A stretch of DNA of 64,000 nt from positions 1,240,001-1,304,000 of the forward strand of contig NZ_RQFY01000004.1 in the NCBI RefSeq assembly GCF_004769555.1, written 5' to 3'. The stretch's first letter is position 1, and every line of letters begins with the position of its first letter. Under the pieces are notes generated by a model. The model was not told where the DNA came from. It saw only the letters and a list, made by a program, of their open reading frames with translations, and made no database searches. The DNA is from Leptospira koniambonensis. Its GTDB lineage: Bacteria; Spirochaetota; Leptospiria; Leptospirales; Leptospiraceae. The position numbers were made by a program, and so were the translations under genes. Positions 48,654-58,457 of the stretch are shown piece by piece.

Positions 48654-49906
48654 TCACTTTGGAAAGTGCTTCCATTAAATTTGTATACTGTTTCGGTTTT
48701 AACTCCTGACGGTCCTTCTCCTTCCGGTGGTGAGATCCTTTCTATGTTGATTGTTAGATCACCTTCATAAAAAAATATATGATCTCCATCGCTTGTAAAT
48801 ATTTCTTCTAAATTATTGCCGACTTTAGAAAAAGCAAAAACAGTATCATATTCACCACAGCCGAATCCGTTACAGCTGCTATAACCGCTAAGATATCTTA
48901 GGATCGCCACAAAATAGGTTTTGTTCTTATGTTTAAAAGTGTTAACCTGCACACTTTCCACATCAATATCGTCTCCTCCATTTTGATCGATCTTTTCGAT
49001 GATCTTTTTCTTTATTGGGTCCTGAGGGTAAATTGATATATAAAGAGAAGAGTATCTTTTAGCTGTCTTTACTAAATTTGAAGAAAGATAGCCATTTGCC
49101 ATAACAGTAACCTTGACATCATCCTCGAATCCTGGTCTGCTTGCATCGGCTTTATATACTTTGAAATAAACTTTACCGTCTGATCGGACGAGTCTTCCCG
49201 TAATCGGAAGAAGTTCTTCAGAACGAATATCTGGAGATTCACTCTGTGCTTTCAATTTTCCATTTTTAAAATCGTACAATTTATCCGGGGTTTCTCGAAT
49301 GTAGGCCCAACCTTCTTCCTTCATTTCCATATCTTTTTGGGCTAAAAGAATATTGGGATCTTCTCCCCTCATGATATAGGGAGCGAAAACGAAACCTATT
49401 TTGCCATCATTGGATTTTACCTTTGCCCAAGTCCCGGAGTTTCCATCGATTAAAACTTTGTTCTGACCTTCCGCTAAGATCTCTAAAGTTTCTCTAGTCT
49501 TTAATTTTCCTAAAACTTTTCCTTCACTGCCGGGATAATCCCTCAATAGTAATTGTGTAGCGGTAACGATCCCAAATTTTTCTCGGATCGCCGGTAGGAA
49601 GATCTGTATCCCGTATTTAGAACTTTTATTTTCCTCTTGGATAAATCCTGTTTTATCTTTTTGTCTGATCTTTAGCCAAGGAGTTCCGTTTGTAGAATCC
49701 ATGTCCTTAACATTAGTGATAAGTACGTCGTAAGAACTTGCTTTATCGACGGAAAATACGATCTCACTTTTTGCAGAAGGGCTACGAAACACCTTTAAGT
49801 CATTGCGAGATACATGTCCGAAACCTTTTGGGACCGTAGCGCAGAATGATGAAAGAAGAAATACGATCAGAAAAAATGGAAGAATATTATAATGTTTAGG
49901 TTTCAA
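48650..49906 (-). CDS. multi-SH3b lipoprotein
   Basis: The 418-residue protein has a lipobox LLSSFC (Cys about 22) and at least two SH3b-type segments: residues about 35-90 ([19 protein letters not shown]) and 115-185 ([40 protein letters not shown]). A C-terminal domain of unknown fold follows, with paired cysteines in [13 protein letters not shown]. It probably sits in the envelope and binds wall or protein partners. It resembles in design the lipoprotein at 35.1 kb. Confidence 0.72.
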   Translation of the reverse strand: MKPKHYNILPFFLIVFLLSSFCATVPKGFGHVSRNDLKVFRSPSAKSEIVFSVDKASSYDVLITNVKDMDSTNGTPWLKIRQKDKTGFIQEENKSSKYGIQIFLPAIREKFGIVTATQLLLRDYPGSEGKVLGKLKTRETLEILAEGQNKVLIDGNSGTWAKVKSNDGKIGFVFAPYIMRGEDPNILLAQKDMEMKEEGWAYIRETPDKLYDFKNGKLKAQSESPDIRSEELLPITGRLVRSDGKVYFKVYKADASRPGFEDDVKVTVMANGYLSSNLVKTAKRYSSLYISIYPQDPIKKKIIEKIDQNGGDDIDVESVQVNTFKHKNKTYFVAILRYLSGYSSCNGFGCGEYDTVFAFSKVGNNLEEIFTSDGDHIFFYEGDLTINIERISPPEGEGPSGVKTETVYKFNGSTFQSD

Positions 49907-50081
49907 GAATTTCGGTCTCCGCAGGATGAAAGATCGTTAAATGTTTAAAAATGTCGACAGAGAAAATTTTTAAGAGAATTACAAGAAACATTTATTTCTT
50001 CCAAATCGAAACCAAAATTGGACTAAAAAAAGAATGCGATTTTCGCGGGCCTTGTAAGTCTAAGAATTACAGGAGAAGGCA

Positions 50082-50735
50082 TTGGAAACTAGTATCTCAA
50101 TTTATTCGGACGTAGTTTGTCCTTGGTGTTATATAGGTAAAAAAAGATTAGAGAAGGCGATTGAATCTTGGGAATCTAATCATCCTGAAGACAAGATCAT
50201 CGTGGAGTGGAAACCATTCCAATTAAATCCTGACCTTCCTGAACAGGGAGAAGATAGAGAAGCTCATATGGTCCGAAAATTCGGCTCTTTAGATAGAGTG
50301 CAAATGATGACCCAAAGAGTTTCTGATATCGCAAAAGAAGACGGATTAGAATTTGCTAATATTCTCCAAGGTCACCAACCGAATACTTTCCTTCTGCACG
50401 CTCTCATTCGTAAGGCCAGAAATTATGGAAAAGAAGGGGAACTCGCAGAAGTATTCTTCCAAAAGTTTTTCTCAGAAGGTAAAAATCTTTCTGATGATTC
50501 AATTATCCAAGAAAGCCTGACTCAGGTTGGAGTTCCAATATCTGAATTAGAAGAAGTTCGCAAAGATCCTTCTTTACTTACCCAAATAGAAACAGAAGAA
50601 AATGAGGGTAAGATGCTCGGAGTAACCGGTGTGCCTTTTTATATTTTTAATGAAAAATACGCGGTTTCAGGCGCACAACCAGTAGATCTATTCTTGCAGG
50701 TGTTTGATAAATTAGAATCAGAGACAAACGCTTAA
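50082..50735 (+). CDS. DsbA-family (FrnE-like) oxidoreductase
   Basis: The 217-residue cytosolic thioredoxin-fold enzyme has the motif CPWCYIGKKRLEKA at about residues 14-27, the helical insertion typical of DsbA/FrnE/HCCA isomerase-type proteins, and GVPFYIFNEKYAVSGAQP with the cis-proline. No signal peptide is present, so it is probably a cytoplasmic dithiol oxidoreductase. The start is TTG at 50082, preceded by AGGAG at 8 bases. Its 3' end overlaps the convergent gene by four bases. Confidence 0.87.
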   Translation: METSISIYSDVVCPWCYIGKKRLEKAIESWESNHPEDKIIVEWKPFQLNPDLPEQGEDREAHMVRKFGSLDRVQMMTQRVSDIAKEDGLEFANILQGHQPNTFLLHALIRKARNYGKEGELAEVFFQKFFSEGKNLSDDSIIQESLTQVGVPISELEEVRKDPSLLTQIETEENEGKMLGVTGVPFYIFNEKYAVSGAQPVDLFLQVFDKLESETNA

Positions 50736-51619
50736 GCAGAGATCTCAGTTCCTCTATTGGCTCCTTCTCCCAGCCATAAAAATAAACGGCGGATCCTGTA
50801 CAAATAGGCAGCTTCCGCTCTTTCTAACATTCCGTCTGGAACATTTGGAAATTCATATTCTCTGATGTTTCTAGGACTTCCGGACCAATCAATTGCTTGG
50901 AAAAATGAATCCTTAGGAGGAGAAGCAAGTGCCAGCCTATCTCTTAAAAAAAGAAGAAGGTCCTTAGGTTCAAAAAATGCCTTTGCAATATCTTTCAAAC
51001 CTGTGGCCAAATTTTGGTACACATTTTCTTTATTAAAATCTATCAAACAAAAGCTAAGAGGAAAATAAGGAGTTCCTAAAAGTCCTTTCATCTTAGGAAC
51101 AAGTTCTCTGATAGAAAATGATTCGGAATCCAGCACCAAAACTCCAGGTTTGGTTTCTTTTAACATATTAGGAAGTCCTAATATATCCTTACACCAATGT
51201 GCATTTGATCCGCATGCTCTAAGAAGAGATCTATATTTAGCGAACAGATCTGGACTTTGGGTGAGTACCACCATCTCAGGATGAAGTGGTTTTGAAAATT
51301 TAAAAAATGGAAATTCTTCCAACGCGAATGAATTCAGATCGTAGATCCGAGTCGCTCCGGCTCTTACGAAAGAATTTTTTTCTTCTGCATCAAATCTTCC
51401 GATCAAAGAAACTTCTCTGGACCAATCATGAGCGGAGCGGATATCCTCAGGACTCGCATCCTTCTTCCAAACTAAAACTTCTTTAGTGGAAGAGGGGAAC
51501 CCGGAACTTCTTACCCATTCTAGATGATCTATTCCTTTCCACTTTAACAAAGCGACTAGGAAGTCTTGTTCATCCGAGCTGAGTCGGTGCAGAAGTAAGG
51601 CATCGGATAGTAAGTTCAT
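50732..51619 (-). CDS. conserved protein with receiver-like segment, unknown
   Basis: The 295-residue protein includes a segment (about 115-195) with MVVLTQSPDLFAKYRSLLRA, then PGVLVLDSESF and a strand around LSFCLIDF, resembling a degenerate response-regulator receiver fold. The phospho-accepting Asp is not clearly placed. The rest is unfamiliar, and the C-terminus (YLYRIRRLFLWLGEG) is amphipathic. Cytoplasmic. Function unknown. Confidence 0.55.
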   Translation of the reverse strand: MNLLSDALLLHRLSSDEQDFLVALLKWKGIDHLEWVRSSGFPSSTKEVLVWKKDASPEDIRSAHDWSREVSLIGRFDAEEKNSFVRAGATRIYDLNSFALEEFPFFKFSKPLHPEMVVLTQSPDLFAKYRSLLRACGSNAHWCKDILGLPNMLKETKPGVLVLDSESFSIRELVPKMKGLLGTPYFPLSFCLIDFNKENVYQNLATGLKDIAKAFFEPKDLLLFLRDRLALASPPKDSFFQAIDWSGSPRNIREYEFPNVPDGMLERAEAAYLYRIRRLFLWLGEGANRGTEISA

Positions 51620-51777
51620 CTCTTTGCAAAGGAAGGGTTTTTTCCTTGACCTTGGGGATTTTCATCCGATCCTAGAATTGGTGCATTGCGGAAAACCCGC
51701 AACTAGAAAGGGGAATCGGAAAGAAAAACAAGTTTGCAGGCTTGTCCTGAAAGCGTTGATTACGAGCAAAACCAAGA

Positions 51778-52341
51778 ATGAAAGTTCTGAAAAGATACGC
51801 AAACAGAAGGTTGTACGATCCCGAAACCAGCAAAACGATTACTCTAGAAGATGTCGCCGAGATGATCATCGCGGGCGAAGAGATCAAAGTGATCGATAAT
51901 ATGAGCGGTCAGGACATCACTCCTAAAATCCTAGGCCAGACCTTTCTTAAAGTAAGTTTGGGTCAAAGAAACGAAGAATTTTCAAATTACATGCTTTCCG
52001 CCCTGATCCGAGAAACGGGCAAAGATATCAGCGCATTATTTGGCCGTTTGGTCCTGGGAGGGATAGGCCTCGCCTACCTAACCAAGGAAAAAATGGACAA
52101 GATCCTACAGAGTATGGTGGCCTTAGGCGAGCTTCGATTGGAAGAAGTGAAAAGTTACCGTGAGGACCTACTCACTCATTTGGCCCAAAGAGCCAGCGAA
52201 AACAGCGAACAGATCCAGGAAGACCTCAAAAAAGTGGGTCGAGAATTGGAAGAAGGCGGCGAAAAGGAATTGGCTGTCGAGGATCTATCGGAGAAAATTC
52301 GCAAGATTGCGGAAAGAGTCAAGGAAACCGAGCCCCTTTAA
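51778..52341 (+). CDS. PhaR-like polyhydroxyalkanoate regulator-domain protein
   Basis: The 187-residue protein begins with the PHA-accumulation-regulator DNA-binding domain: [37 protein letters not shown] and [14 protein letters not shown]. The C-terminal half (about 100-187) is a phasin-like coiled coil rich in Glu and Lys. By family it would control polymer synthesis or granule proteins in the cytoplasm. No phaC or phasin gene is adjacent, and whether the host makes PHA is not shown by this window. Confidence 0.82.
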   Translation: MKVLKRYANRRLYDPETSKTITLEDVAEMIIAGEEIKVIDNMSGQDITPKILGQTFLKVSLGQRNEEFSNYMLSALIRETGKDISALFGRLVLGGIGLAYLTKEKMDKILQSMVALGELRLEEVKSYREDLLTHLAQRASENSEQIQEDLKKVGRELEEGGEKELAVEDLSEKIRKIAERVKETEPL

Positions 52342-52408
52342 GGGATTTGCGGCCTCCTAAAGTTAAGATCGACCTTACCAAATCCGATAAACAACATAGG
52401 GGGAACCC

Positions 52409-53287
52409 ATGTCGACCTTAAGAATCCTAGTCCTCGGAATCATATTATCACTAACTGCTCAGATTTCCGCAAAGGAACAAATCTATGAGAAGTTGGACCA
52501 ATTGTTTTATGACCAAGTCAAAAAATTGGAAAGCGGCAACCTAGAAGAAAGGATCCAAGCTGCGGATTATCTAAAATTCGTAAGCAGCAAACTGGCTGTT
52601 CGCCCTCTTCTGAAAGCGTTAAAGGGAAATCCGAATGTTCCTAAATCGGAAGAAAATTCTCCTACTTTAAAATTCACTATTGCTCAAGCATTAGGAGCAA
52701 TGGAGTCCGATATCGCCGGACCAGGAATGTTGGAAGAATTTAAAAAGATTTCCGCGATCGTTCAAGAAGGAGATTACCCTGCATTCAGTTCTCCTGAAGG
52801 TTATAATCTGGTGATCGCAGCTGGAGAATTGATCCGAAATGTAGGACTTCTTCCTTATACAAAGGAAAACCAAGAAGCGATCGTAAACGCTCTAAACCAT
52901 CCGAATTTTTATGTAAGAGCTTCTGCGGCGGACGGATTGAAAAATCTAAATCGTAAGGAAACACTTTCCCAATTGAACTCTGCGATTGATAAGGAAAAAA
53001 ATCCTTTTTCAAAAGTTGCGATCCTAAATGCGATTGTATTCATCAATCGTATCGCAAACCAAAAGTTCTATGACCTATGTGCGTTCTTAAAAGATGAATC
53101 TCCAATGGTTCGTTATAGAGCTTCTATCGCAGTGGGAGAAGTGGATCTAAAAGCTGGAGAATATTCTCTCAGAGAAGCATTACTCATTGAGCATGACCAA
53201 ATGGTAAGAGAGCAGATCAAAAAGGACCTGGCAAGTGTGACAGGATTCAAGATGCCTGCGAATCTTCCTCTTTTCTTGAAAGACTGA
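52409..53287 (+). CDS. exported HEAT-repeat protein
   Basis: The 292-residue protein has a signal peptide (LGIILSLTAQISA) and then helix-pair repeats of the HEAT type: LEERIQAADYLKFV, NPNVPKS, HPNFYVRASAADGLKNL, ESPMVRYRASIAVGEV and DQMVREQIKKDL. Repeats span most of the length and would form a superhelical binding surface in the periplasm. GGGGGA precedes the ATG, and a strong terminator ends the unit. Confidence 0.8.
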   Translation: MSTLRILVLGIILSLTAQISAKEQIYEKLDQLFYDQVKKLESGNLEERIQAADYLKFVSSKLAVRPLLKALKGNPNVPKSEENSPTLKFTIAQALGAMESDIAGPGMLEEFKKISAIVQEGDYPAFSSPEGYNLVIAAGELIRNVGLLPYTKENQEAIVNALNHPNFYVRASAADGLKNLNRKETLSQLNSAIDKEKNPFSKVAILNAIVFINRIANQKFYDLCAFLKDESPMVRYRASIAVGEVDLKAGEYSLREALLIEHDQMVREQIKKDLASVTGFKMPANLPLFLKD

Positions 53288-53309
53288 TCTTTTCTTAAAG
53301 TGTTAAGAT

Positions 53310-53339
53310 AAAAAAGCCTCCGAGTTCGGGGGCTTTTTT
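53310..53339 (+). terminator. intrinsic terminator after the HEAT-repeat gene
   Basis: GCCTCCG-N4-CGGGGGC with flanking A-run and T-run (TTTTTT). The stem contains one T-G pair. Confidence 0.87.
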
Positions 53340-53380
53340 GTTTTTACGGGTTATGGGAAGAAGGGTAATGAAGTAAACCC

Positions 53381-53454
<74 letters not shown>

Positions 53455-53676
53455 GGTAATAGTCAGTATTTAGGTCCAAAGCTGAGCGTAAAGTCTTTGT
53501 TGTTTCCAAGGCCTCAAGGAAGAAGTTTCCATCTTCTCCAAAATAATACTCTTCTCTGCATTTTTAAAAAAAGAAGAAGGTCCGCTGATTCTAAAATTTA
53601 CTGTTTCGATTGCCGATTTTTCATAAAACGAATGTTATAAAAAGTGCTTTCTGGAAGAAATTTCCTTCTTTTTCTG

Positions 53677-53694
53677 GCCGATTTCGAAATCGGC
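53677..53694. promoter_or_regulatory. perfect 18-base palindrome upstream of the PF10118 pair
   Basis: GCCGATTTCGAAATCGGC is fully symmetric and lies about 85 bases before the first PF10118 gene in the otherwise gene-free stretch 53455-53779. A half copy (GCCGATTT) occurs about 60 bases upstream, and GAAATTTC lies between. This suggests an operator for a TetR- or FadR-like regulator. Nothing else is recognised in the 325-base gap. Confidence 0.6.
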
Positions 53695-53779
53695 AAGGGT
53701 TTTCCGGGATCGGCGGGCGGACCCGTTTGGAAAGGTTTATAGTAAGCCTCACGAAACCCGAAAAAAAGGGGAGATAGAA

Positions 53780-54631
53780 ATGTCAGTGAAGGCAGAAAAA
53801 AAAGAACGGACTATTAAACCAATTAACGGTGATTCTCCAAGTGTTCGTAAGATGGACTTCGAAGGGTTGGACCAATTATCAGACTATTACGTTGCTGGAA
53901 ATTCTTTCCTAACACATACGGTTAACGCTTACCATGTGATCTTTCCAGAAGGAGAAAGATTTTTTATTAAAAGTGTAAAAGCGTTCGCGGATCAAGTGAA
54001 AGATCCTGCATTACAAAATAATATTAAAGGTTTTATCGGACAAGAAGTACAACACGGGAAAGAGCATGAAAAAGCTCTGGAGATGTTGGTAAAACAAGGA
54101 CGTCCAGTTTCTAAGATCCTGAATTTTTATAATAAGACTGCTTACGGATTCTTCTGGCCTGTTTTAGAATTTATATTTGGTAAAAAGTTGAAACTTGCAG
54201 TGACTGCAGGTTTAGAACATTATACCGCTTCTTTGGGAGAGGTTACTCTAAGATTTGGACTTCATGAACAAGCAGAAGGTGAGATGAGAAATCTACTCCT
54301 TTGGCATGCATGCGAAGAGATAGAACATAAGTCTGTTGCTTATGATGTTCTTCAAACAGTTTCTAAAAGTTATATTTTAAGAACATTCGGGTTTATCGTA
54401 GCTTCGATTATGTTCTGGGGATATGCATTCACTCTTCAGCATATGTTTATATTTGCTGATCCTAAGATTGGATTCAAAAGATATTTTTCAGATCTTTTTT
54501 CTGCTCGTTCTTACGCTAAAGTGGTTCTTGTAGAAGTTGGAAAATTAGCTTTCTTATATTTCAAACCTGGTTTCCATCCGAATCAAACCGGTGGATACGA
54601 TCTCGCTAACGAAGCATTAGCAACTATTTAA
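53780..54631 (+). CDS. PF10118-type metal-dependent ferritin-like protein, copy 1
   Basis: The 283-residue protein has a helical body with likely di-metal ligands in FIGQEVQHGKEHEKA, GLEHYTAS and WHACEEIEHKSVAYDV, matching the pattern of E and H in carboxylate-bridged diiron proteins. A hydrophobic stretch (about 205-225, FIVASIMFWGYAF) suggests membrane contact. The family (predicted metal-dependent hydrolase) has no settled activity; action on lipids is an inference from the nearby desaturase. GGGGAG precedes the ATG. Confidence 0.8.
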   Translation: MSVKAEKKERTIKPINGDSPSVRKMDFEGLDQLSDYYVAGNSFLTHTVNAYHVIFPEGERFFIKSVKAFADQVKDPALQNNIKGFIGQEVQHGKEHEKALEMLVKQGRPVSKILNFYNKTAYGFFWPVLEFIFGKKLKLAVTAGLEHYTASLGEVTLRFGLHEQAEGEMRNLLLWHACEEIEHKSVAYDVLQTVSKSYILRTFGFIVASIMFWGYAFTLQHMFIFADPKIGFKRYFSDLFSARSYAKVVLVEVGKLAFLYFKPGFHPNQTGGYDLANEALATI

Positions 54632-54643
54632 GAGGAGAACACA

Positions 54644-55489
54644 ATGAATACCCAAACTAAGAATAAAAATCTAAAATCAATAGATGCAAATTCTCCTACA
54701 GTTCGTAAGATGAATTTCGAAGGTCTGGAAAATTTACCTGACCATTATATCGCAAATAACTCATTCATGACCCACACTGTGAATGCGTATCATATCCTTT
54801 TTCCGGAAGGAGAAAGATTTTTTATCAAGAGTGTAAAAGCTTTTGCGGACCAAGTAAAAGATCCAGGTCTTTCTTCCAGAGTGAAAGCTTTTATAGGACA
54901 AGAAGTCCAACACGGAAAAGAACACGAAAAGATCCTAGAGATCTTAAAAGGCCAAGGAAGACCTATCACTCTTATGGAGAAGGTTTATAAATGGACTGCT
55001 TTCAGTTTTTTCTTGCCTGTGTTTGAATTTTTCTTCGGTAAAAAACTAAAACTCGCGGTGACTGCAGGCCTAGAACATTATACTGCTAGTATGGCTGAAA
55101 TTTCTATCCGCAATAATTTCCATGATGATGCATATGGAGAGATGAGAAGCCTACTTCTTTGGCATGCTTGCGAAGAGATAGAGCATAAATCTGTTGCGTA
55201 TGACGTTCTTCAAACAGTTTCTAAAAGTCATTTCCTAAGAATTATGGGATTTATCGTAGCATCCTTCATGTTCTGGGGATATGCTTTAAGTCTGCAACAT
55301 TGGTTCTTACTCACTGATAAGAAAGTGGGATTCCGTAAATATTTCCAAGATATGAAGTCTGCACGCAAGATCGGAAAGATTCTGTATCCTCAGCTTTTCA
55401 GCGCGGCACTTTTATATTTCAAAAAAGATTTTCATCCAGACCAAACTGGCGGATACGAGCTTGCGAACGCGGCTCTGATAACTATCTAG
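54644..55489 (+). CDS. PF10118-type metal-dependent ferritin-like protein, copy 2
   Basis: The 281-residue protein repeats copy 1, with all ligand motifs unchanged (IGQEVQHGKEH, LEHYTAS, HACEEIEHKSVAYDV). It differs mainly in the N-terminus and around residues 95-130 and 230-260; identity is roughly two thirds by eye. It starts 12 bases after copy 1 in one unit and ends before a strong terminator. Tandem retention suggests different substrates or a heteromeric complex. Confidence 0.8.
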   Translation: MNTQTKNKNLKSIDANSPTVRKMNFEGLENLPDHYIANNSFMTHTVNAYHILFPEGERFFIKSVKAFADQVKDPGLSSRVKAFIGQEVQHGKEHEKILEILKGQGRPITLMEKVYKWTAFSFFLPVFEFFFGKKLKLAVTAGLEHYTASMAEISIRNNFHDDAYGEMRSLLLWHACEEIEHKSVAYDVLQTVSKSHFLRIMGFIVASFMFWGYALSLQHWFLLTDKKVGFRKYFQDMKSARKIGKILYPQLFSAALLYFKKDFHPDQTGGYELANAALITI

Positions 55490-55512
55490 CACCCATCCAA
55501 TCACTTTGCTCC

Positions 55513-55554
55513 CCGCTTCCCGTGCTCCGAAAGGAGTCGGGAGGCGGTTTTTTT
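55513..55554 (+). terminator. intrinsic terminator after the PF10118 pair
   Basis: CCGCTTCCCG...CGGGAGGCGG with inner CTCC-GAAA-GGAG tip, followed by seven T residues. The GAAA tetraloop and long GC stem make this a strong terminator. Confidence 0.9.
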
Positions 55555-55556
55555 CT

Positions 55557-55853
55557 TTAGCCTTCGATCCAACTTTTTAGGAATGTCTGGTGTTTCACCG
55601 GATGGAATTCTGTGAATTTATAATTTGCGTAACCTAATTTCGCAAATGGATCGTCTTTCATTAACTCGCTTATCTTTTCTAATGAGATAGATTTTGCGAT
55701 GATCATTCCGCCGTTCCTTGGCTCTTTAGGTCCGGAAAGAAGAAGGGTCCCAACATCATACAAGGTTTGTAAAAACTCTCTATGAGCAGGGACCGCTTGG
55801 TCTAATTTTTCGAGGGGTACTAAATATTCTAATTCGATCAGGAAAAATTTCAT
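55557..55853 (-). CDS. YciI-like small protein
   Basis: The 98-residue protein matches the YCII fold outline: FFLIELEYLVPLEKLDQAVPAH (N-terminal strand and helix), REFLQTLYDVGTLLLSGP, GMIIAKS and DDPFAKLGYANYKFTEFHPV. The His at position 23 and Asp near 67 sit where YciI ligands occur. Function is unknown in most members; a small ligand or enzyme-partner role is possible. It is downstream of the desaturase gene by about 65 bases on the same strand. Confidence 0.78.
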   Translation of the reverse strand: MKFFLIELEYLVPLEKLDQAVPAHREFLQTLYDVGTLLLSGPKEPRNGGMIIAKSISLEKISELMKDDPFAKLGYANYKFTEFHPVKHQTFLKSWIEG

Positions 55854-55917
55854 TCTGGAAATCAGACTTGCTGGCTTCCTTTAAAAATCAATTCCCAATC
55901 GTTTAAAATTGAAATTT

Positions 55918-57000
55918 TTAGGTAGCTGCTTCTAATTCAGGCTCCGACTCATCTTCATCGTTGAATGCTTCCGAGTAGGTCATCCATCTTTTAGTATCAG
56001 GATTCATAAGTTTACATTTAGAAGTGGACTCAATATAATCCTTCCAAACGGACTTTCTTTCTACCACATAAGCTCCGTAATGTACTTTGATCTCTTCCAA
56101 AGCCTGGCCCAATTTATAGAAAGGAATTTTCATATGAACATGATGTGGAGAGTGGATGAAAATATTATGCATGAAGAAGTTCAGAAACTTAGGCACATGA
56201 TAATTTACGGTTCCTCTCATTTGTCCGTAAAAAGGAGTCCAGTCGTCTGCTTCTTTCCAAGGAACTTCTGGGCGAATATGATGCACATATACGGTGACTC
56301 CGATAAAATAATTCCAAGAAATAAAAGGAAGAAGCCACACTTTTAGGAAAAACCAACCTCCTAATCCAAGATCAAAACCGGTCGGAGTATTTCCCCCGAA
56401 ATAGAAAACCGCTCCCGCAGAACCGAATGCGAATGTGAGCATAAGCAATTTGTCCCTGAGAGCTTCTTTCATTGGAGCCGTGAAAAGGACCATTCCTTTT
56501 AGCCAGATCTCTACCAGATAATAGATCCCTCCACCTAATGCGGACCAGGAAAGTCTATGAAATGCCTTTCTGAATATTCCAAAATTTTTATATTGTTCCG
56601 GAGTGACTGGATGCCATACGAAATCACCTTTTATTTTGATCGTATGACCATGGTGGACCCGATTATGTCCATATCCCCACTGGTTATAAGCATGAAGAGA
56701 AGGAAGCATTGCGATCTGTCCGATCCAATACGCAAGTCTTTCGTTTTTGAATAATGCGCCGTGACATGCATCATGGCCAATAATAAATAGAGAAGCGATG
56801 CTTAGGCCCGCAAATGCCCAAAGAAAAGGAAGATAATACCAAGTTTCTACATTCCAAAGTAAAAACATAGTAACCGAGAAGAAGAATAGGTCCCGGATAA
56901 AATAAGCGATCCCTAAATAAGCGGGATTATCGAAGCTGCTATCGGAGATAATCTCCCTTACGCTTCCAAGAGTTTCTTTCAGTTCTGTATTCTTTTTCAT
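55918..57000 (-). CDS. membrane fatty-acid desaturase
   Basis: The 360-residue integral membrane enzyme has the three histidine boxes of acyl-lipid/acyl-CoA desaturases: HDACHG, HNRVHHGHT and HSPHHVHMK, and four or so helices. It introduces double bonds into fatty acids using a diiron centre and molecular oxygen. It lies next to the diiron-like PF10118 pair (convergent), which hints at a lipid-oxidation locus. Expression probably responds to temperature or lipid state, but no operator was seen. Confidence 0.9.
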   Translation of the reverse strand: MKKNTELKETLGSVREIISDSSFDNPAYLGIAYFIRDLFFFSVTMFLLWNVETWYYLPFLWAFAGLSIASLFIIGHDACHGALFKNERLAYWIGQIAMLPSLHAYNQWGYGHNRVHHGHTIKIKGDFVWHPVTPEQYKNFGIFRKAFHRLSWSALGGGIYYLVEIWLKGMVLFTAPMKEALRDKLLMLTFAFGSAGAVFYFGGNTPTGFDLGLGGWFFLKVWLLPFISWNYFIGVTVYVHHIRPEVPWKEADDWTPFYGQMRGTVNYHVPKFLNFFMHNIFIHSPHHVHMKIPFYKLGQALEEIKVHYGAYVVERKSVWKDYIESTSKCKLMNPDTKRWMTYSEAFNDEDESEPELEAAT

Positions 57001-57112
57001 CTTTTATCCTATGTTTCCCTAATAGGAGGTTTTATTTACGGATTGTTAGATGAGAGCGGATCGTTTTCGCTTTGTTGCAGAAAAAAATCAGGATTTAAAA
57101 TAATTCTCCAAT

Positions 57113-58396
57113 TCAAGATTTTAAGATCGGGACATCTTTCTTAAAATAAGAGAAAAATAAGTCTTCAGCGGTTTCTCTCCCCGAACCTGTTCTTTTGCCC
57201 AGGATAATGAGACAATCCTTAGCTCTGGATAACCCTACATATAGAACTCTATGCTCTTCTTCCCTGATTTGTTCTGGAGAATCTTTTCTGAGGTTCCAAC
57301 CATCAGCTAAGTCCACGATCACAGTATGAAATTCTAAACCTTTTGAAGAATGGATCGTAAGTAATAGTTCAGGTGGAACTCCCACACGCAAATATTCTCT
57401 GATCCTATGATTGGAGCGGCATAATATTTTTAATTCTCCTCCACTTCGTTTATACAATTCTCCCAAATGAGTAAATAGTTCCGGGATCTTATCTATTTTG
57501 ATCCTGGAGACAATTGCTTTTCCTTTTCTATGAGCGATTACCTGTTTCTCAATTTTGTTCTTATTTTTGGAGATAGGAATGGAAGAAGTATCTACGATCT
57601 TTGGTAGAGATCTATAATTCGTGTTTAGGAATTTTCTGCTGCAAGGTTGGAACATCTCTGGAAAATTTAAAAAGATCCTGATGTCTGCATTTCGAAAAGA
57701 ATAGATTCCCTGACTATCATCTCCAACAACCAAAATCCTGGATTGTTCCGATAGTAATTTTAAAAATCTAAGTTGTTCCGGATCAGTGTCTTGGAATTCG
57801 TCTACTAAGATCCTTTTTAAACTTCTCTTTGGAATTTCAGTCCAGGCATCTCCATTTTCTAAAGAATCTAAAAACATTGTGACCAAATCGTCCAGATCCA
57901 GTTTTCCTTCTTTTCGTTTGAAGTTTTTATAATCTTCTAATAGAGGGCTTTTCCAAGTTTGCGGAAAGTTACTAGGCAATGCAGAACCTCCGATCAATAA
58001 TTCGTATGGAATTCCGCCGATGATATCTGATTCTTTACGGAACCATTCTCTAAAGAATAGGTTCTTTTCAGAAGTGGTTAGGATAGAAGGTCTTTTATTT
58101 TTGAAATCCGGATGCCAGGTGATCAATGCTCTCAGGCAAAATGCATGAAAAGTGTGAACTCTTACTGAATCTATATTAGTTTTCTTTTTAATTCTTTCTC
58201 TGATCTCACCTGCGGCTTTTCGGGTGAAACTTAGGATCAGTATTTCTTCTCCGCTTGTACCTTGAGAGAGCTCGTTTTGGACTATTCCTACTAAGGTGCT
58301 GGTCTTTCCGGAACCTGCTGCGGCGATTACTTGTAAAAATCTGGCTTGATCTTGTATTATCTCTTGCTGGGCTTCGCTGAATTGGGAAAGGTTCAT
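57113..58396 (-). CDS. compact UvrD/Rep-type superfamily 1 helicase
   Basis: The 427-residue protein has SF1A motifs: AAAGSGKTSTL (Walker A), FTRKAAGEIRERI, VRVHTFHAFCLRAL, ILVDEFQDTD (Walker B), VVGDDSQGIYSFR, LNTNYRS, TIHSSKGLEFHTVIV and LYVGLSRAKD. At 427 residues it is much shorter than UvrD or PcrA (about 650-750); the 2B insertion appears reduced. It is likely a 3'-5' DNA helicase/translocase of unknown specific role. It lies 61 bases downstream of the prohibitin-like gene. Confidence 0.85.
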   Translation of the reverse strand: MNLSQFSEAQQEIIQDQARFLQVIAAAGSGKTSTLVGIVQNELSQGTSGEEILILSFTRKAAGEIRERIKKKTNIDSVRVHTFHAFCLRALITWHPDFKNKRPSILTTSEKNLFFREWFRKESDIIGGIPYELLIGGSALPSNFPQTWKSPLLEDYKNFKRKEGKLDLDDLVTMFLDSLENGDAWTEIPKRSLKRILVDEFQDTDPEQLRFLKLLSEQSRILVVGDDSQGIYSFRNADIRIFLNFPEMFQPCSRKFLNTNYRSLPKIVDTSSIPISKNKNKIEKQVIAHRKGKAIVSRIKIDKIPELFTHLGELYKRSGGELKILCRSNHRIREYLRVGVPPELLLTIHSSKGLEFHTVIVDLADGWNLRKDSPEQIREEEHRVLYVGLSRAKDCLIILGKRTGSGRETAEDLFFSYFKKDVPILKS

Positions 58397-58457
58397 GCAG
58401 AACCGTTTCCCAAATTTTATTCAGCGCGCGTAATTTTTGAAGAACGGACCTTCTTCT

